Assembly (NCBI GenBank): GCA_036245805.1
Contig: BTRK01000001.1
Coordinates: forward strand, 4,216,001-4,280,000
Source of the DNA: Pristionchus mayeri
Taxonomy: Eukaryota > Nematoda > Chromadorea > Rhabditida > Neodiplogasteridae
Reading direction: 5' to 3'
Length of the DNA stretch: 64,000 bases
Positions 1 through 47,200 of the stretch are shown piece by piece (the first letter of the stretch is position 1; each line of letters starts with the position of its first letter). Position numbers and translations under genes: made by a program. The notes below the pieces were generated by a model. That model was not told the DNA's origin, made no database searches, and worked only from the letters and a program-made list of their open reading frames with translations.

Positions 1-615
1 TTAGCAATGGCTTGATTTCTGATGCGCGGAACTCGAAAGAGCAGGGGATGAATACGCAAAGTATCGGTCTAGTCTCACCCTCTTAATTGCACACACACTC
101 GGTATACTTATCTGGCTAGAGAGTGTGTGGTCGGAGAGAGCGATGCAAACGATGTATTTTATCACAAGTTGAAAAAATCTTAATTCAAGAAAAATTCAAG
201 AAAAAAAATAAAAATGTTTAGATCTTTTAGCTGTGCAGCTATTCTATGCATGAAGTCTCGATAATTGTTTTGCTCAAACGAAATAAAGAAAAAAAACTGA
301 GTTGGCTAATTGCCAAAATAAATTAATTTAAATAAGCCGCGCGCATTTTTCCGTTCAAGACACCTGCGAATCATCCTCTCAACGCTTGAAAAAAGACGCT
401 GCCATTTTCATTCGTTCCGACGTCTCGGCGGCGTTACTTCGATAAAATTTATAAAACCACAAAAAAAATCCCCGGATCTGTGAGTTATTTGCTGTAAATT
501 CATTGTTCCTGCTTTCGAGGCGTAGCGCACTTCTTTCTAGTTTTGAATTTAATTAGTAACAATTGCTAAAGCGAGTAATTTTTTCGTTTACTTTTCATAA
601 TTTCTCTTCCAGAAG
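1..615 (+). other. Upstream region and 5' leader of the poly(A)-binding protein gene
   Basis: I see no coding exon here. The stretch is AT-rich with short A-runs, and it ends in TTTCTCTTCCAG at 601-612, followed by AAG and the ATG at 616. An acceptor 3 bases before a start codon is typical of SL trans-spliced nematode genes or of a 5' UTR intron. The promoter is presumably within this stretch, but I recognise no specific element. Confidence 0.5.
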
Positions 616-4688
<4,073 letters not shown>

Positions 4689-5484
4689 GAAAAGACGGAG
4701 AGGAGGGCGAGAGCCAATTGACACTTTAGTAGTATCTGCGATGTTTTGAGTATTCGTGTCGTTCTGATTACTCTAGCATTACTGTTCCCTCTTCGATTTG
4801 TATTGACCCTCGTCTCCATTTCAATTACTGACTACTTCCCTGTACTATCTAGTAGTAACCTTCACAAGGTCCCTCCCGTCGCCATTCTTTTCTGTTAATT
4901 TTAGTGAGTTTAGTACCACCCAATTTTCTCTGTTAAAAAACTGGCGATGAGTAATCTTTCCCTTTTCCAAACCCGCCAAAAACCAGTTTGATTATAAAAT
5001 ACATAACAAATTGTTGAAGTTTTCCCCTAACTAAATTTGTATTTCTTACCTGTTTGTTTCTCCCCTTCCCTTGTCATTCCCTCTTACTGACCCCGTTTTC
5101 CCTTGTTGTGTCTTTTTACTTGTTCTCTGATCATTGATCATTGATCTTTGATCTTTGATCGCTCTCCAGATGGCCTGCTGGTCTACTCTGTTGAGCAGTC
5201 TTCGATCTTTGCTCCTTCTTTTGTAATTTATCGGTTAATGTAAGCAAGATAAAGACTGGAGTGTTAATGTTTTGCTTATGACAGTATTGCACATGGTTAC
5301 AGTGATCCGCAGAATATTTTGGGGACGGGAATGAGGGCGCCTAAATATCCCTTATGCATTATTTGAGAACTGGTCATTGTAGAACTGTATTTGAAGCCAG
5401 TGCGGGGGGTTTTTTACCCCCTGTAGAGTTCTAAAATGACCACTTCAAAGTTGATACATCCCTCTAAAAATCTCCATTGAAGTA
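4689..5484 (+). other. 3' UTR of pab and intergenic spacer
   Basis: No exon is supported here. The stretch is T-rich after the pab stop. A short tandem block of TGATCATTGATCTTTGATCT-type units lies at about 5130-5160. The next start codon is at 5485. Confidence 0.5.
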
Positions 5485-8400
5485 ATGGATGCAGCATCTA
5501 GCGAGGCAGTTTGGTGGGGTGAAGAAGAAACAACCGAGAAACGAGATGTGAGCGGACTCAAGGAGAAGGCAGACCACCTTGAGGTTGGTTATCTTTTTGC
5601 CCTCGAAAGGCTCCTGAAGCCAAGATCTGCCTTCCAATGCTAGAAATTCCTTACAATTTGAGAGAACCATCGTTCAAAGGAGTTTATGCAAAAAATTGCT
5701 TCTTCCAGAAGTGCATTGACTCATTTCTGAGCGGCAGTTCGAGGCTTCCGCTTGGATTGGTAGCTGAGTGGAGCCAACGAGCAAGCTATGCGAAGCGAAA
5801 GGTGCCGTTCATTCACTAGACGATCCAATTAGCCTCCCGTTTAATCTTTGTTTCAAGAAATTTAGAAAAATAAAATTTATCGTCGATCTTTGCAAGAAGT
5901 GTTGAACTAACGCTTCGCATCAATAGTGAAACTGAAAAATTTAATTCTGTGTCCCTCGATTGCAATATGTTTCTTTCAAGACGACTCATAAATTAATCGA
6001 TTTCCAAAGTTATTGTTTATCTGGTTCGAATATCGATAGATCGAGTGCAGGTGGCAGAGGCAGCTGGCGAGAGTCTGGCAGAGAGCAAGAGACCGTTGAA
6101 GACTGCAGAGGAGAGGAGAGCACAGGCCGATAGGAGGAGGTGAGGAGATAGACAGGAGATGAAACATAACTTCATTAGGAAGCGCAAAATTAGGAAGTAA
6201 CATTTCGGCATTGATCGGCGCTCGATTGAGATCTTGATTAAAACCACAACTCCCTTTTGCCCAGATATTACGCTCCTTCCTTAAATGCATGATAAATTAT
6301 TGTTATCATTGAGCAATAAATATTTCCTGTGTCCTAAAATGGCAAAGTGTGGATATATGAATGAGCTACTGTAGACTGAGTACCGTAACCTTGTAAGATT
6401 TATGTTGAGGATCGTGCGAGACGCGTGCGCGCGTTGCTCGCTTCCCTTCGGTAGATCAGAGACGAGGAGAGTACTGTGGAGACTGGAGGTACGATATTGA
6501 GAGATGGGCATGAAAATGTGCAACATGTATGGTTTCGAGTTCCACAACAAAAACATATCGTTACAAAACTATGAGTTTGTAATAAAGAAAAAGCTCTTGA
6601 GAGTTACAGGCGCGAGCATAAGTCATGGGACACTTTTGGAATGGGTTTGAACTTTTTAACCAGGAAAATTTCAATTCTGCTACTAGGGCCTTATGCACCA
6701 AATTCATCAGATATTTTTCTTTTTGATATTGGGGAGTGACGCAATCGCACAGTCGTTGCGTAGTGATGACGCAATCAAAATGTACTTTTTCAAAACGGCA
6801 TTATTCTTAGATGGATTTTTTCCAGCTCGCCAAACTTTCTGAGGTTGGAGTAATGCCCGAGACCTACCCAGAAAAAAATATTTGAGATTGCTGCGCCACT
6901 GCACATTTGCTGCAGCCTTGCTGCAAAATCGAGTTCGAAAATTAAGATATCGGCTCTTAGTCAAGCTAGAGACTGGTTCAAGGCATCAAAATGATCGCCA
7001 TCATGAGTCCAGATGATCCTGAGAATATGACAACAATATATAGAAATTTGCCCTCAGGGAACGAAAAAATCACTTTTTTGCATGGCCATATTTGGGCATT
7101 CATAACTACACGGGGAATGTAGGTAAAAATCTGTTTTTGCGTAGGAATGTTCAAAATGTATTGAAGATCTAAATCCCAGCTTTTTAGAGCAATTGGATAC
7201 TTTTCCTGCCCGCGGCGTTCGTTTTTCAGAGGTATACTGGGGTCGGGAAACACCCTGTTTACCACTATGGGCGAGAGAGTGCAGACGACGAGAGTGCGTA
7301 AACAGGGTGTTTCCCGACCCGGCACTTTCCCAGAAGCTTACCAAGCCCCGCCCCCTCTGTCCTCCTTCTCATTATAAAGTTGCTTAAAATCTGCCTTATA
7401 GTGCTTAGGCATAGAATAATGTTGTTAGAGTTGTGCTTAGACTGCTTACGATCGGATTTCGGTTGCGTAAGGCTAGGTACAATACCACGCCCCCAAAGGG
7501 GTGGGGCCAAGAGGGCGGGGCTTGGTAGGATTCAAGGAAAGTCCTCCCGACCTTAGTATACCTCCGAAAAACGAACGCCGCGGGCAGGAAAGGTATCCAA
7601 TTGCTCTAAAAAGCTGGTATTTAGATCTTCAATACATTTTGAACATTACCAGATAAAAAACAGATTTTCATCTAACTTTCCCTTAAAGTTATGATAGTCC
7701 AAAAAATGGCCATGAAAAAAAGTGATTTTTTCGTGCCCTGAGGGCAAATTTCGATATATTGTTGTCATATTCTCAGGATCATCTGGAATCATGATGGCGA
7801 TCATTTTGACGCCTTGAACCAGTCTCTAGCTTGACTATGAGCCGATATCTGAATTTTCGAACTCGATTTTGCAGCAAGGCTGCAGCAAATGTGCGGTGGC
7901 GCAGCAACCTCAAATATTTTTTTCTGGGTAGGTCTCGGGCATGACTCCAACCTCAGAAAGTTTGGCGAGCTGGAAAAAATCCATCTAAGAATAATGCCGT
8001 TTTGAAAAAGTACATTTTGATTGCGTCATCACTACGCAACGACTGTGCGATTGCGTCATACCCCAATATCAAAAAGAAAAATATCTGATGAATTTGGTGC
8101 ATAAGGCCCTAGTAGCAGAATTGAAATTTTCCTGGATAAAAAGTTCAAACCCATTCCAAAAGTGTCCCATGACTTATGCTCGCGACTGTATATTTAAATT
8201 ATATTGGGAACTGAAGAGCATTACTGTTAGAAAGACTGGAATTTCTATCCAGGTGCGTTCTGCAGCTGATGAGAAGGAGGAGGAAGAAGGGGCAGATCAA
8301 CGACTGGTGGCGGTGTGCGAGGGATGCGAGCAGGTACGGTAGGAGTACGGTAGTTCTTTGCCTTGATGAGTCGACCTGATATGTCAGAACTTCCACTGAT

Positions 8401-9798
8401 AATTAGTTCAAATCAGCAGGCATATTCATGTTTCACCCATGGATGAATAAGAAATTGTGGAATACAGGTGCACATGGTGGGAAGGATGCCTCGATTGAGA
8501 GGAGAGAAGAGAGAACGGAGGGAAGAAGAGGAGGAAGAGGCGGAGTGGGACACGAAGAGCGTAGTCTCCATCGGAGGAGGTACTTTTTTATAATTTAAAA
8601 ATATTTTATATTGGTTTTACAATTTAAAGATATAGTTAACAGGAAAAATAGAGTGTCAGATCCGTAGCAAAATATCTCGGCCCCGTGAATCATGGTTTCT
8701 CATTAAAGTTACCGGACGAGGACAAAATTGACCCCCTATTTTTTGTCCTCCATCGAATAGCCGATGGCTGACTTAGTTGAGCATGAATAAACAAAAATGC
8801 TAAAAATCAATAATAGCCTCAAGGGAAAGCAGGAAATGATCCGCGCTCTCTCACTTTTGCATACTCTCTCGTACACGCGACCAGATCAGGGTCAGATCAG
8901 GGTTTCGTCCTCGTCCGGTAACTTTAAAGTTATAGCACCAGCGATGCAGCGTTGGCCAATACGAAGAGCGTGCAGAATGCTATTCAAAAATATATGTTTT
9001 AGACGGACTAAATAAACATTGATGATGTCGTATTTGCAGCCTCGACGGCGACGTCTTCCGTGTTCGGCTCCGAGAAGAAGAGGAAGGGAAGCGTGTCGTG
9101 AGTTTCAACTTCGACTAATATTCGATATTTTTATTCTCGAGATTTTTTTGACTGGTTGATGCGAGTTTCATCCCCTAATCTTATGCGAACTGCCTCATGA
9201 CGATTAATCATAGACTGCCTTGTTGTACTAAAATGTCAATTTCAAATTTATCCAAATTAAAGCGGAAAGTAACACCAATTTTATAAAACTATAATTTACC
9301 GTACCACTCAGCTCTCTCTGCTCTACGCCCTCCCATCTCTCGTCCATCTCCTCCTCCTCCCCACTGGTAGTGAGTGCGGCTGCTAAGAAGTGAGTGTACG
9401 GTAGAGGGAGATCGTGGACTGAAGAGTACTGTAGAGAGAGGGGGGGGGGAGCAATCGATGACTATAGAGTACGGTATGGCGTAAATAGAAAAGAACAGTA
9501 GGGTAGAGGTAGAAGGAGAACGTTGATCTGAAGATAAGGGTAAATTATGTTATTCGATGCTTCCCTAGATGGTCAGGTTAATTGGGGATACAATATCATT
9601 AGATGTAGGATAAAATATAAAATATGTAACTGTCATTATTTTTCTGAGTACCGTATCCATCAGTACTCACGCGATCGATATTGTAGATCAGCGAAGAAGA
9701 AGCGTGGGTCGGAGTTGTCACGGCTGCTGCGAGAGAAGGAGACGGAGAAGAAGGAAGAGACGGGAGGATTGGCAGCATTCCTTTCCAGTCTCAGCTAG
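5485..9798 (+). CDS. Uncharacterised small, highly charged protein, 7 exons
   Basis: I do not recognise a family. The model is 5485-5583, 6051-6139, 6460-6488, 8266-8333, 8468-8579, 9040-9097 and 9687-9798. The 567 nt close in frame as 188 aa, which supports the 29-nt exon 3. The protein is rich in Glu, Lys and Arg, with an acidic stretch (EKEEEEG) around residue 75, a basic Arg patch, a run of six Glu around residue 118, and Lys/Arg clusters (EKKRKG, AKKKRG) near residues 150-160 that could serve as nuclear localisation signals. It ends in a short hydrophobic tail, GGLAAFLSSLS. I see no signal peptide or membrane segment. Several donors carry the GTACG-type extension common in this window. 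Intron 3 holds the foldback element at 6607-8188. A possible polyadenylation signal AATAAA lies at 10108-10113. Exons 2 and 3 are the least certain. Confidence 0.6.
6607..8188. mobile_element. TA-flanked foldback element (Tc1/mariner-like MITE) with nested palindromes
   Basis: The left end CAGGCGCGAGCATAAGTC (from 6607) mirrors the right end (rc CAGTCGCGAGCATAAGTC, ending 8188). Both ends are flanked by TA (6605-6606 and 8189-8190). The arms, about 6607-7237 and 7555-8188, are near-identical inverted copies of roughly 630 bp. The spacer holds smaller inverted repeats: a GGGTCGGGAAACACCCTGTT arm near 7240-7261 against 7299-7320, and ACCAAGCCCCGCCC near 7338 against 7514-7527. I see no transposase. 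It lies in intron 3 of the uncharacterised charged-protein gene. CAG termini and a TA duplication fit the Tc1/mariner superfamily. Confidence 0.85.
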
Positions 9799-10495
9799 CG
9801 AGCTCACTTTCTCCATCTCCATAATATCACGGCCTGTCTTACCATTGCATTACACAGGAAATGCCGTATATTGATGTAGATTAGCGCTTAGTTGATCTAC
9901 CTTTCACATTTACGCCCTTTGTTATTGATTCTGACGTTCGTGGGCTAATCAAATGGCCCCGTACTGGAGTGACCTAGTTGTTAATGTTTGGTTGTTGTTT
10001 CTGATGTAGCTCATTGTGCCAATTGTGAAATTGGGATAAAAGCAGGTTAATGAGGCTAATGAAGTGTGGCGGACGGGTATTCTATGTTTCAGAGATTTTT
10101 CGTGAGGAATAAAAAAACGACATTGTTGATTATTTACTGCTTTCTTCTGTTAAATTTTTATAAATCTGAATGCCTTTACTGATTAGAATTATCAAGTTAA
10201 AGAATTAATATTTATTTTGAATTTCTGGGATCTCTTGTGAATCAGAGCCGGAAATCGAGCCGGGAAATGCATACCGCACCATCATTGTAAGGTCGGTGCG
10301 GCGCCTCTGCACACTTTCTTGCCTTCTTTGTTCCTTCTTTGTCGACGTGTTTCATCGTTTTCTGCCTTAGACGCCCTCTCATCATTTCCTTGTCCATCCC
10401 CACTATCGAATGCATGTGAATCTCTCCGGAGTGTTCGTTCGTTCAGGGCGGGGGGCGCATGACCAGTGTAGAGTGAAGGGAAGAAGCAGCAGCAA
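9799..10495 (+). other. 3' UTR and intergenic spacer before the mannosidase gene
   Basis: No coding exon is supported. AATAAA at 10108-10113 could be the polyadenylation signal of the preceding gene. A GC-richer stretch from about 10280 to 10495 probably holds the promoter or leader of the mannosidase gene. Confidence 0.45.
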
Positions 10496-24711
<14,216 letters not shown>

Positions 24712-25422
24712 AATACCGTACCCCTTACCGTATGAGAGTACCGTACCCTACCTCCGAAACGTGTGTAGTAAGAGCTCAAAGTGTGACGTGGATTGTGAGA
24801 TTGTGGTTGTGAAATAAGGTTTTTGCATTGTACCTCCCAGGCTGCTATAGAGTATCTCCCTCATATATTTATTAGAATTTGCTCAACAATTGAGCGTTTT
24901 AAAGCAGATTTATTTCTTATGCGGAAGTCCTGCCTGGCTATGGGTTCCCCTGGTTAAACTTGCTTGATCTTGCTCGTATTATTGATTGTTGAATTCCAGT
25001 CATGATAGGACCTACCTGTGATTGCGCTGGCCAAAATGGTTGGAGCGCAAGAGAGATGTGCAATAGTCATTGTTGTTTTGTTACAATGGACCAATAAAGA
25101 TGAAATCTGAATCCTTTGTGCAAGTTCACGAGATTATTTGTCATGAATGAAGCTGATAAAAAATAGACAAAGCAATTTGTTGTTTGAAAAAAGATAAGAA
25201 AATGGCCCCTTAAAAGTCAGTTGTTGATTGACTACAGTATTGACAAGCTAATGAGATTCAAGTTACATGCGGTGAGTCTGCAAATGTCTGCGATGCTTGC
25301 TCTGCCTCTGTTTTCGCGCCTTTCTCGCTTGTTTTCTATTACGTACTCATTCAATTTGTATTTCTCGTAGAGCGCCGATCGATATCTGAGCGGGTGTGTG
25401 GACGAGGAATGCGGAGGAATCG
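24712..25422 (+). other. 3' UTR of the mannosidase gene and intergenic spacer
   Basis: Several TACCGTA motifs cluster directly after the stop (24716-24750). AATAAA at 25093-25098 is a plausible polyadenylation signal. I see no further gene before the PI4K start at 25423. Confidence 0.5.
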
Positions 25423-43175
<17,753 letters not shown>

Positions 43176-44203
43176 ATTACCGTACTCCCCTGCTATCGAC
43201 TACTGACTCATTTCTTGTGATTTCTTCCTCGACTCTGTGAAATCTGACCTTACGCTGTGTACACTAACTGCTTCTAGCTTACTTTTTATTGCACTATTTA
43301 TTAATGCGAAAAAACGCTAAAATTTGCAATTATCCAATATTGTGTAACACAAAGCTCTTTCAATTGTGCATTTTCCATCGTTTGGGTTTCTCTCAGAACT
43401 GAGTGTAAGTATCATAGCGCGCCTTTAGATTCGAATAGCTTTTCTGCACATTTCCCCGTTTCTCACACAAATCTCGTCATTTCATATTATTCGTCTGTTG
43501 TAGTCCGTGTTGTAACTTGTCCCTAATCACTACAATTATCTCCCATCAAAAGCTGTTGTTTACTAGACATATTCCTCTCCCTTCTCTCAATGGTTCCGTC
43601 TCCCCCATCTTTCACACGATCCCATCTCCAGCATCGCTCATTCTGTGATAGCCAGTGGTTACCGTAACCCCACACTCTTGATACCGTAATCCTCGCCGGT
43701 ACTACGGTAACTGACCAGGTGCCAATATACCCTCCGGTTCATTTACCTCGTCGTATCTTCTTTTCCTCTCTAGCCCTCTATCAGTTATCTGGTCCATATC
43801 TCAATCATCGAAGGTCCCGTACTGTGAACGAATTTGAGCCCGAGTATTTTCCCTCCCTCCAATCACAATCGATTTGCTGTGTAATAGTACCCTATTCGAT
43901 AGTACAATACTCGTTTCGCTTAGTTTTCACTGTTTTCTTCTTGATTCGCACGTTCGATAGCCGAAAAAGCGAGAGAGCAGTCGATAGATCGATAATTGTC
44001 ATGTAATCCCTCAGTGAAAATGACCTACCAGAGTGAGCCCATTCCCCCGCTGAAGAGCCGTATGTAGAATATATCGGATATAGAGGTGTATAAAGAGTAT
44101 CTCAAAACAATCTCGTTTTGTCGTTCGAGAACTCGTTGATCTTTACGAGAATTGTGTATCTGATTACGGTAAGAGTGACAGCTGAGTATCGCAAACTGCC
44201 TAG
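43176..44203 (+). other. 3' UTR of PI4K and spacer before POLD3
   Basis: No coding exon is supported. A cluster of TACCGTA/TACGGTA motifs lies at about 43660-43710. The POLD3 ATG follows TGCCTAG at 44201-44203, which resembles an acceptor and could be an SL trans-splice site. Confidence 0.45.
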
Positions 44204-47200
44204 ATGGAAAAGGTGGATAATGAACTTATCGAGGACACGCTTGAGGAGCTGCTCTTCAATCAGGTACGGTGGTGATCAATTATCGATTCTAGGATGCTGT
44301 AATTGGAATTCTAATCGATTAGGAGATTCTTATTACCGTCATTTCCTTGCAGAAAAGGGTCGTGACTGCCCTCACGCTCGCTCGGTATGCTGATACCAAG
44401 TCGAAGCAGGCAATGAGGTACGGCAGCAAACCTTAGGATTTTTTCCCATATTTGTGCAAACGATGACCTGCGTTCAATTAGTCCTCTTGCTAGAGTCAGT
44501 CTTTATGACGGAATCGTAACTCAAGTGTGACAAGATACAAAACCAATGGAAAGTGATGACAAATGGGGGGATTATGGATCATAATTGAGAGCTTTGAATC
44601 CAGACAGTGTATCGTCCGATTTCAGCGTGATGAATGAATTCTTCTCTCGACCCGACAAGCCATTTATGAAGAAGGAGAAAGGGCTGTATGGAGTGTATCT
44701 CTTGTCTGGAGAGAGGAAGGATAGAGGTACGGTAGAGAGGGAGTACGGTAGTCGAGGGTTGTAGAAGCACAAAGTATGGTATAGAGTACTATAGTCGAGG
44801 GCCTGGCAGCATGATATCGAATTAAATTCCGTTACGGTTCTGGAAATGTGTGGTAGAAAATATTTATTTCAGAAATATTTCTTTGAGTGACTTTATTGAT
44901 CCCCAGTTCAATCTTGGTTTCATGGGTAATACACAAGAGTGTGCCACTTGTTGACCTAGTTGCTTTTCCCATTGTTCCTCAAAAATTAACTCCTTGTATG
45001 AATAAAGAGGAGCCAAACCTGTTCGAGTCGAAATCAATCAATCAATAATCTCCTAATTGTCAGACGAGTTGCATCGCAACGCTTCGATTCTGGTGCGAGA
45101 GAACGATCTGGATGCGACGAAAGAGACGTTCTCAAGGATTGATGAGTGCACGCTCTTCAGTCTACAGTGCATCGAATTAGAGGTACGATTGTTATTGATT
45201 GTTCTCTCACTGGTTATATCAGTGAGAAGTCGCTAGGTACAAGATATTTGGTTAAATGCTGACACGATAAATCACAGGGTGATAACCACAGTGTCTGTGA
45301 CTGGTTTAAAATGTGTGATTGGTTGCTCAGAGCGTATAAGGAAGGACTATTAATGTAACTGCAGATTGAAAAATACGAAGTATTCCCGGCACTAGAATTC
45401 ACTTGGCTCCTTGGGAAAAATATGTGCTGAAATCTTTACGGATTTGATTCCGCTCTTTTTTTCTTCTTTCTCCTTCCTTGTTATTTTTATTTCTTTCCTT
45501 ATTATCTTCCATCTTCAGGATCTATGTCACATTTTCCGCGCTGACGAAGAGGACAATTTCTCTTTCCTTGCGAGTGACCACGAGAGATTCGGAATCGGTG
45601 AGGGAGAATTTATCATTGTTTCTGATTCTATTACTTACATACATCCCGGGCCTGGGACATTACGTTGATTTGCCAGGTCCCGAAGTGGGTAGAGAAAAAT
45701 CAAAAAGTGGGTAGAAACGTGTATTCAATGTTTTACAAAGTGGGTAGAATGGGGTACCTTGTGCATTGTCTACTCGTAACGAGTATTTCTATACCAATAA
45801 TGAGGTTGTAGCGGGACAATGTCCTTCAATGTCTATGTCTGATTACTTACGCTAATAAGTAATCAGACATGGACATTGATAGGCTTTCTAGTTAACATTA
45901 CTCAGAATGGATATAATAAATATGATATTATGACAATTTTTCAATTATAATCAATCAAGAAATTAGAGACACCCAAAGCATTTCGACCAAGTACTGGTAT
46001 AGAAACTAGAAAATCACTACTTTTCGAAAATTGTGAATCTTTTGGAATCAAGTAAAAACACGCAAGAAATGAGCAGTGTGCACATTCTACGATGATGTCA
46101 CCTTAAATGGACAAAGAAAATCAATAAATTCCAGTGTTCACTGACCTCCAACCGGGCAAGACCGATGAGGAGTGGGCAGCAATTGCCAGAAAGAAGATGC
46201 CCAACAGCTTCGATGTCATGAAGGTCAGTTCGCGATTCGAAGGGATTACGGTAGGAATACGGTGCATGAAGGAATTTTAATATCGATTGTTTGTGTTGCT
46301 ATTTCAAATGAGAATTTGGCCTCGGTATTTCACGTTTCGAAGATTACTTGAGAAAAGCCTTCATGGCATTCTGACGATAATTGAACATTGCTTATGCCTT
46401 TATACTCCAAGTTCATCGCCTATCATATAATAATCATGTGCAGTGGTGTAATTTCTGAAACGTTGCCATTAGATAAAAAGAGATTTATCGTAGTGTGATT
46501 GCAGGCGTATGCAGCAGGGAAGGGGCAGGACGTCTACGCCTACAAGAGAGAGGAGGAGGAAAAGAAGAAAAAGAAGGTGGACTATTTATGTCTCATCTGA
46601 TTGTGATATTTTTTAAAATCTTGCATGGGATCGCGTCCGGTATTCCTGTCTCTTTCATTCACTTGACTTCACTTATGTGCGAAACATCACTCCGAATGGC
46701 ACGTTCTAGCTAAAAATTCGAAGGAAAAATTAATTCCAAGTATCAGGTTGGAACAAAAGTTTTGCACGATTTTCAAATTTTCGTTTCCAGCATGCTCTGT
46801 CCTTTATTTTCAAAATTATTTAATATTGTTTCATGTATTCGTTGAGGGCTTGGATACTCTTTTTATCACACATTAGTATTACCCATACCATTTGATATTG
46901 TGGAGACATTTGAAAGTCAAAGTTAGTAAATTTGAGAACTGAACCACATAATTTTGGGGTCTGCTCTCTATCAACATCGATGATAATGCAAATATCAAGG
47001 TATATTTGGAAAGTGTGATGAACAGGCATCATAAAATAGTATGAAAATGGGGATCACCACAAATGGAATTCCAGAAACTTATTTCATTTTTTATCTCGCG
47101 CCAAAAAGGGGCTTGGTCTGAATTAGTTGCCTTCACCGCATACCCGTAGCCGTAAGTCTATCTATCTCAAATGCATTTAAACTTTAAGTACCTTCCATGA

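Noticed and set aside
5120..5165. TGATC-rich repeat as a regulatory array
   Set aside because: Only a handful of short, irregular units in a 3' flank; no reason to assign a function.
46820..47032. Minus-strand frame inside the mariner-type element
   Set aside because: No DDE/D motif and wrong strand relative to the faint SPDLAPSDYHLF-like remnant on the plus strand.
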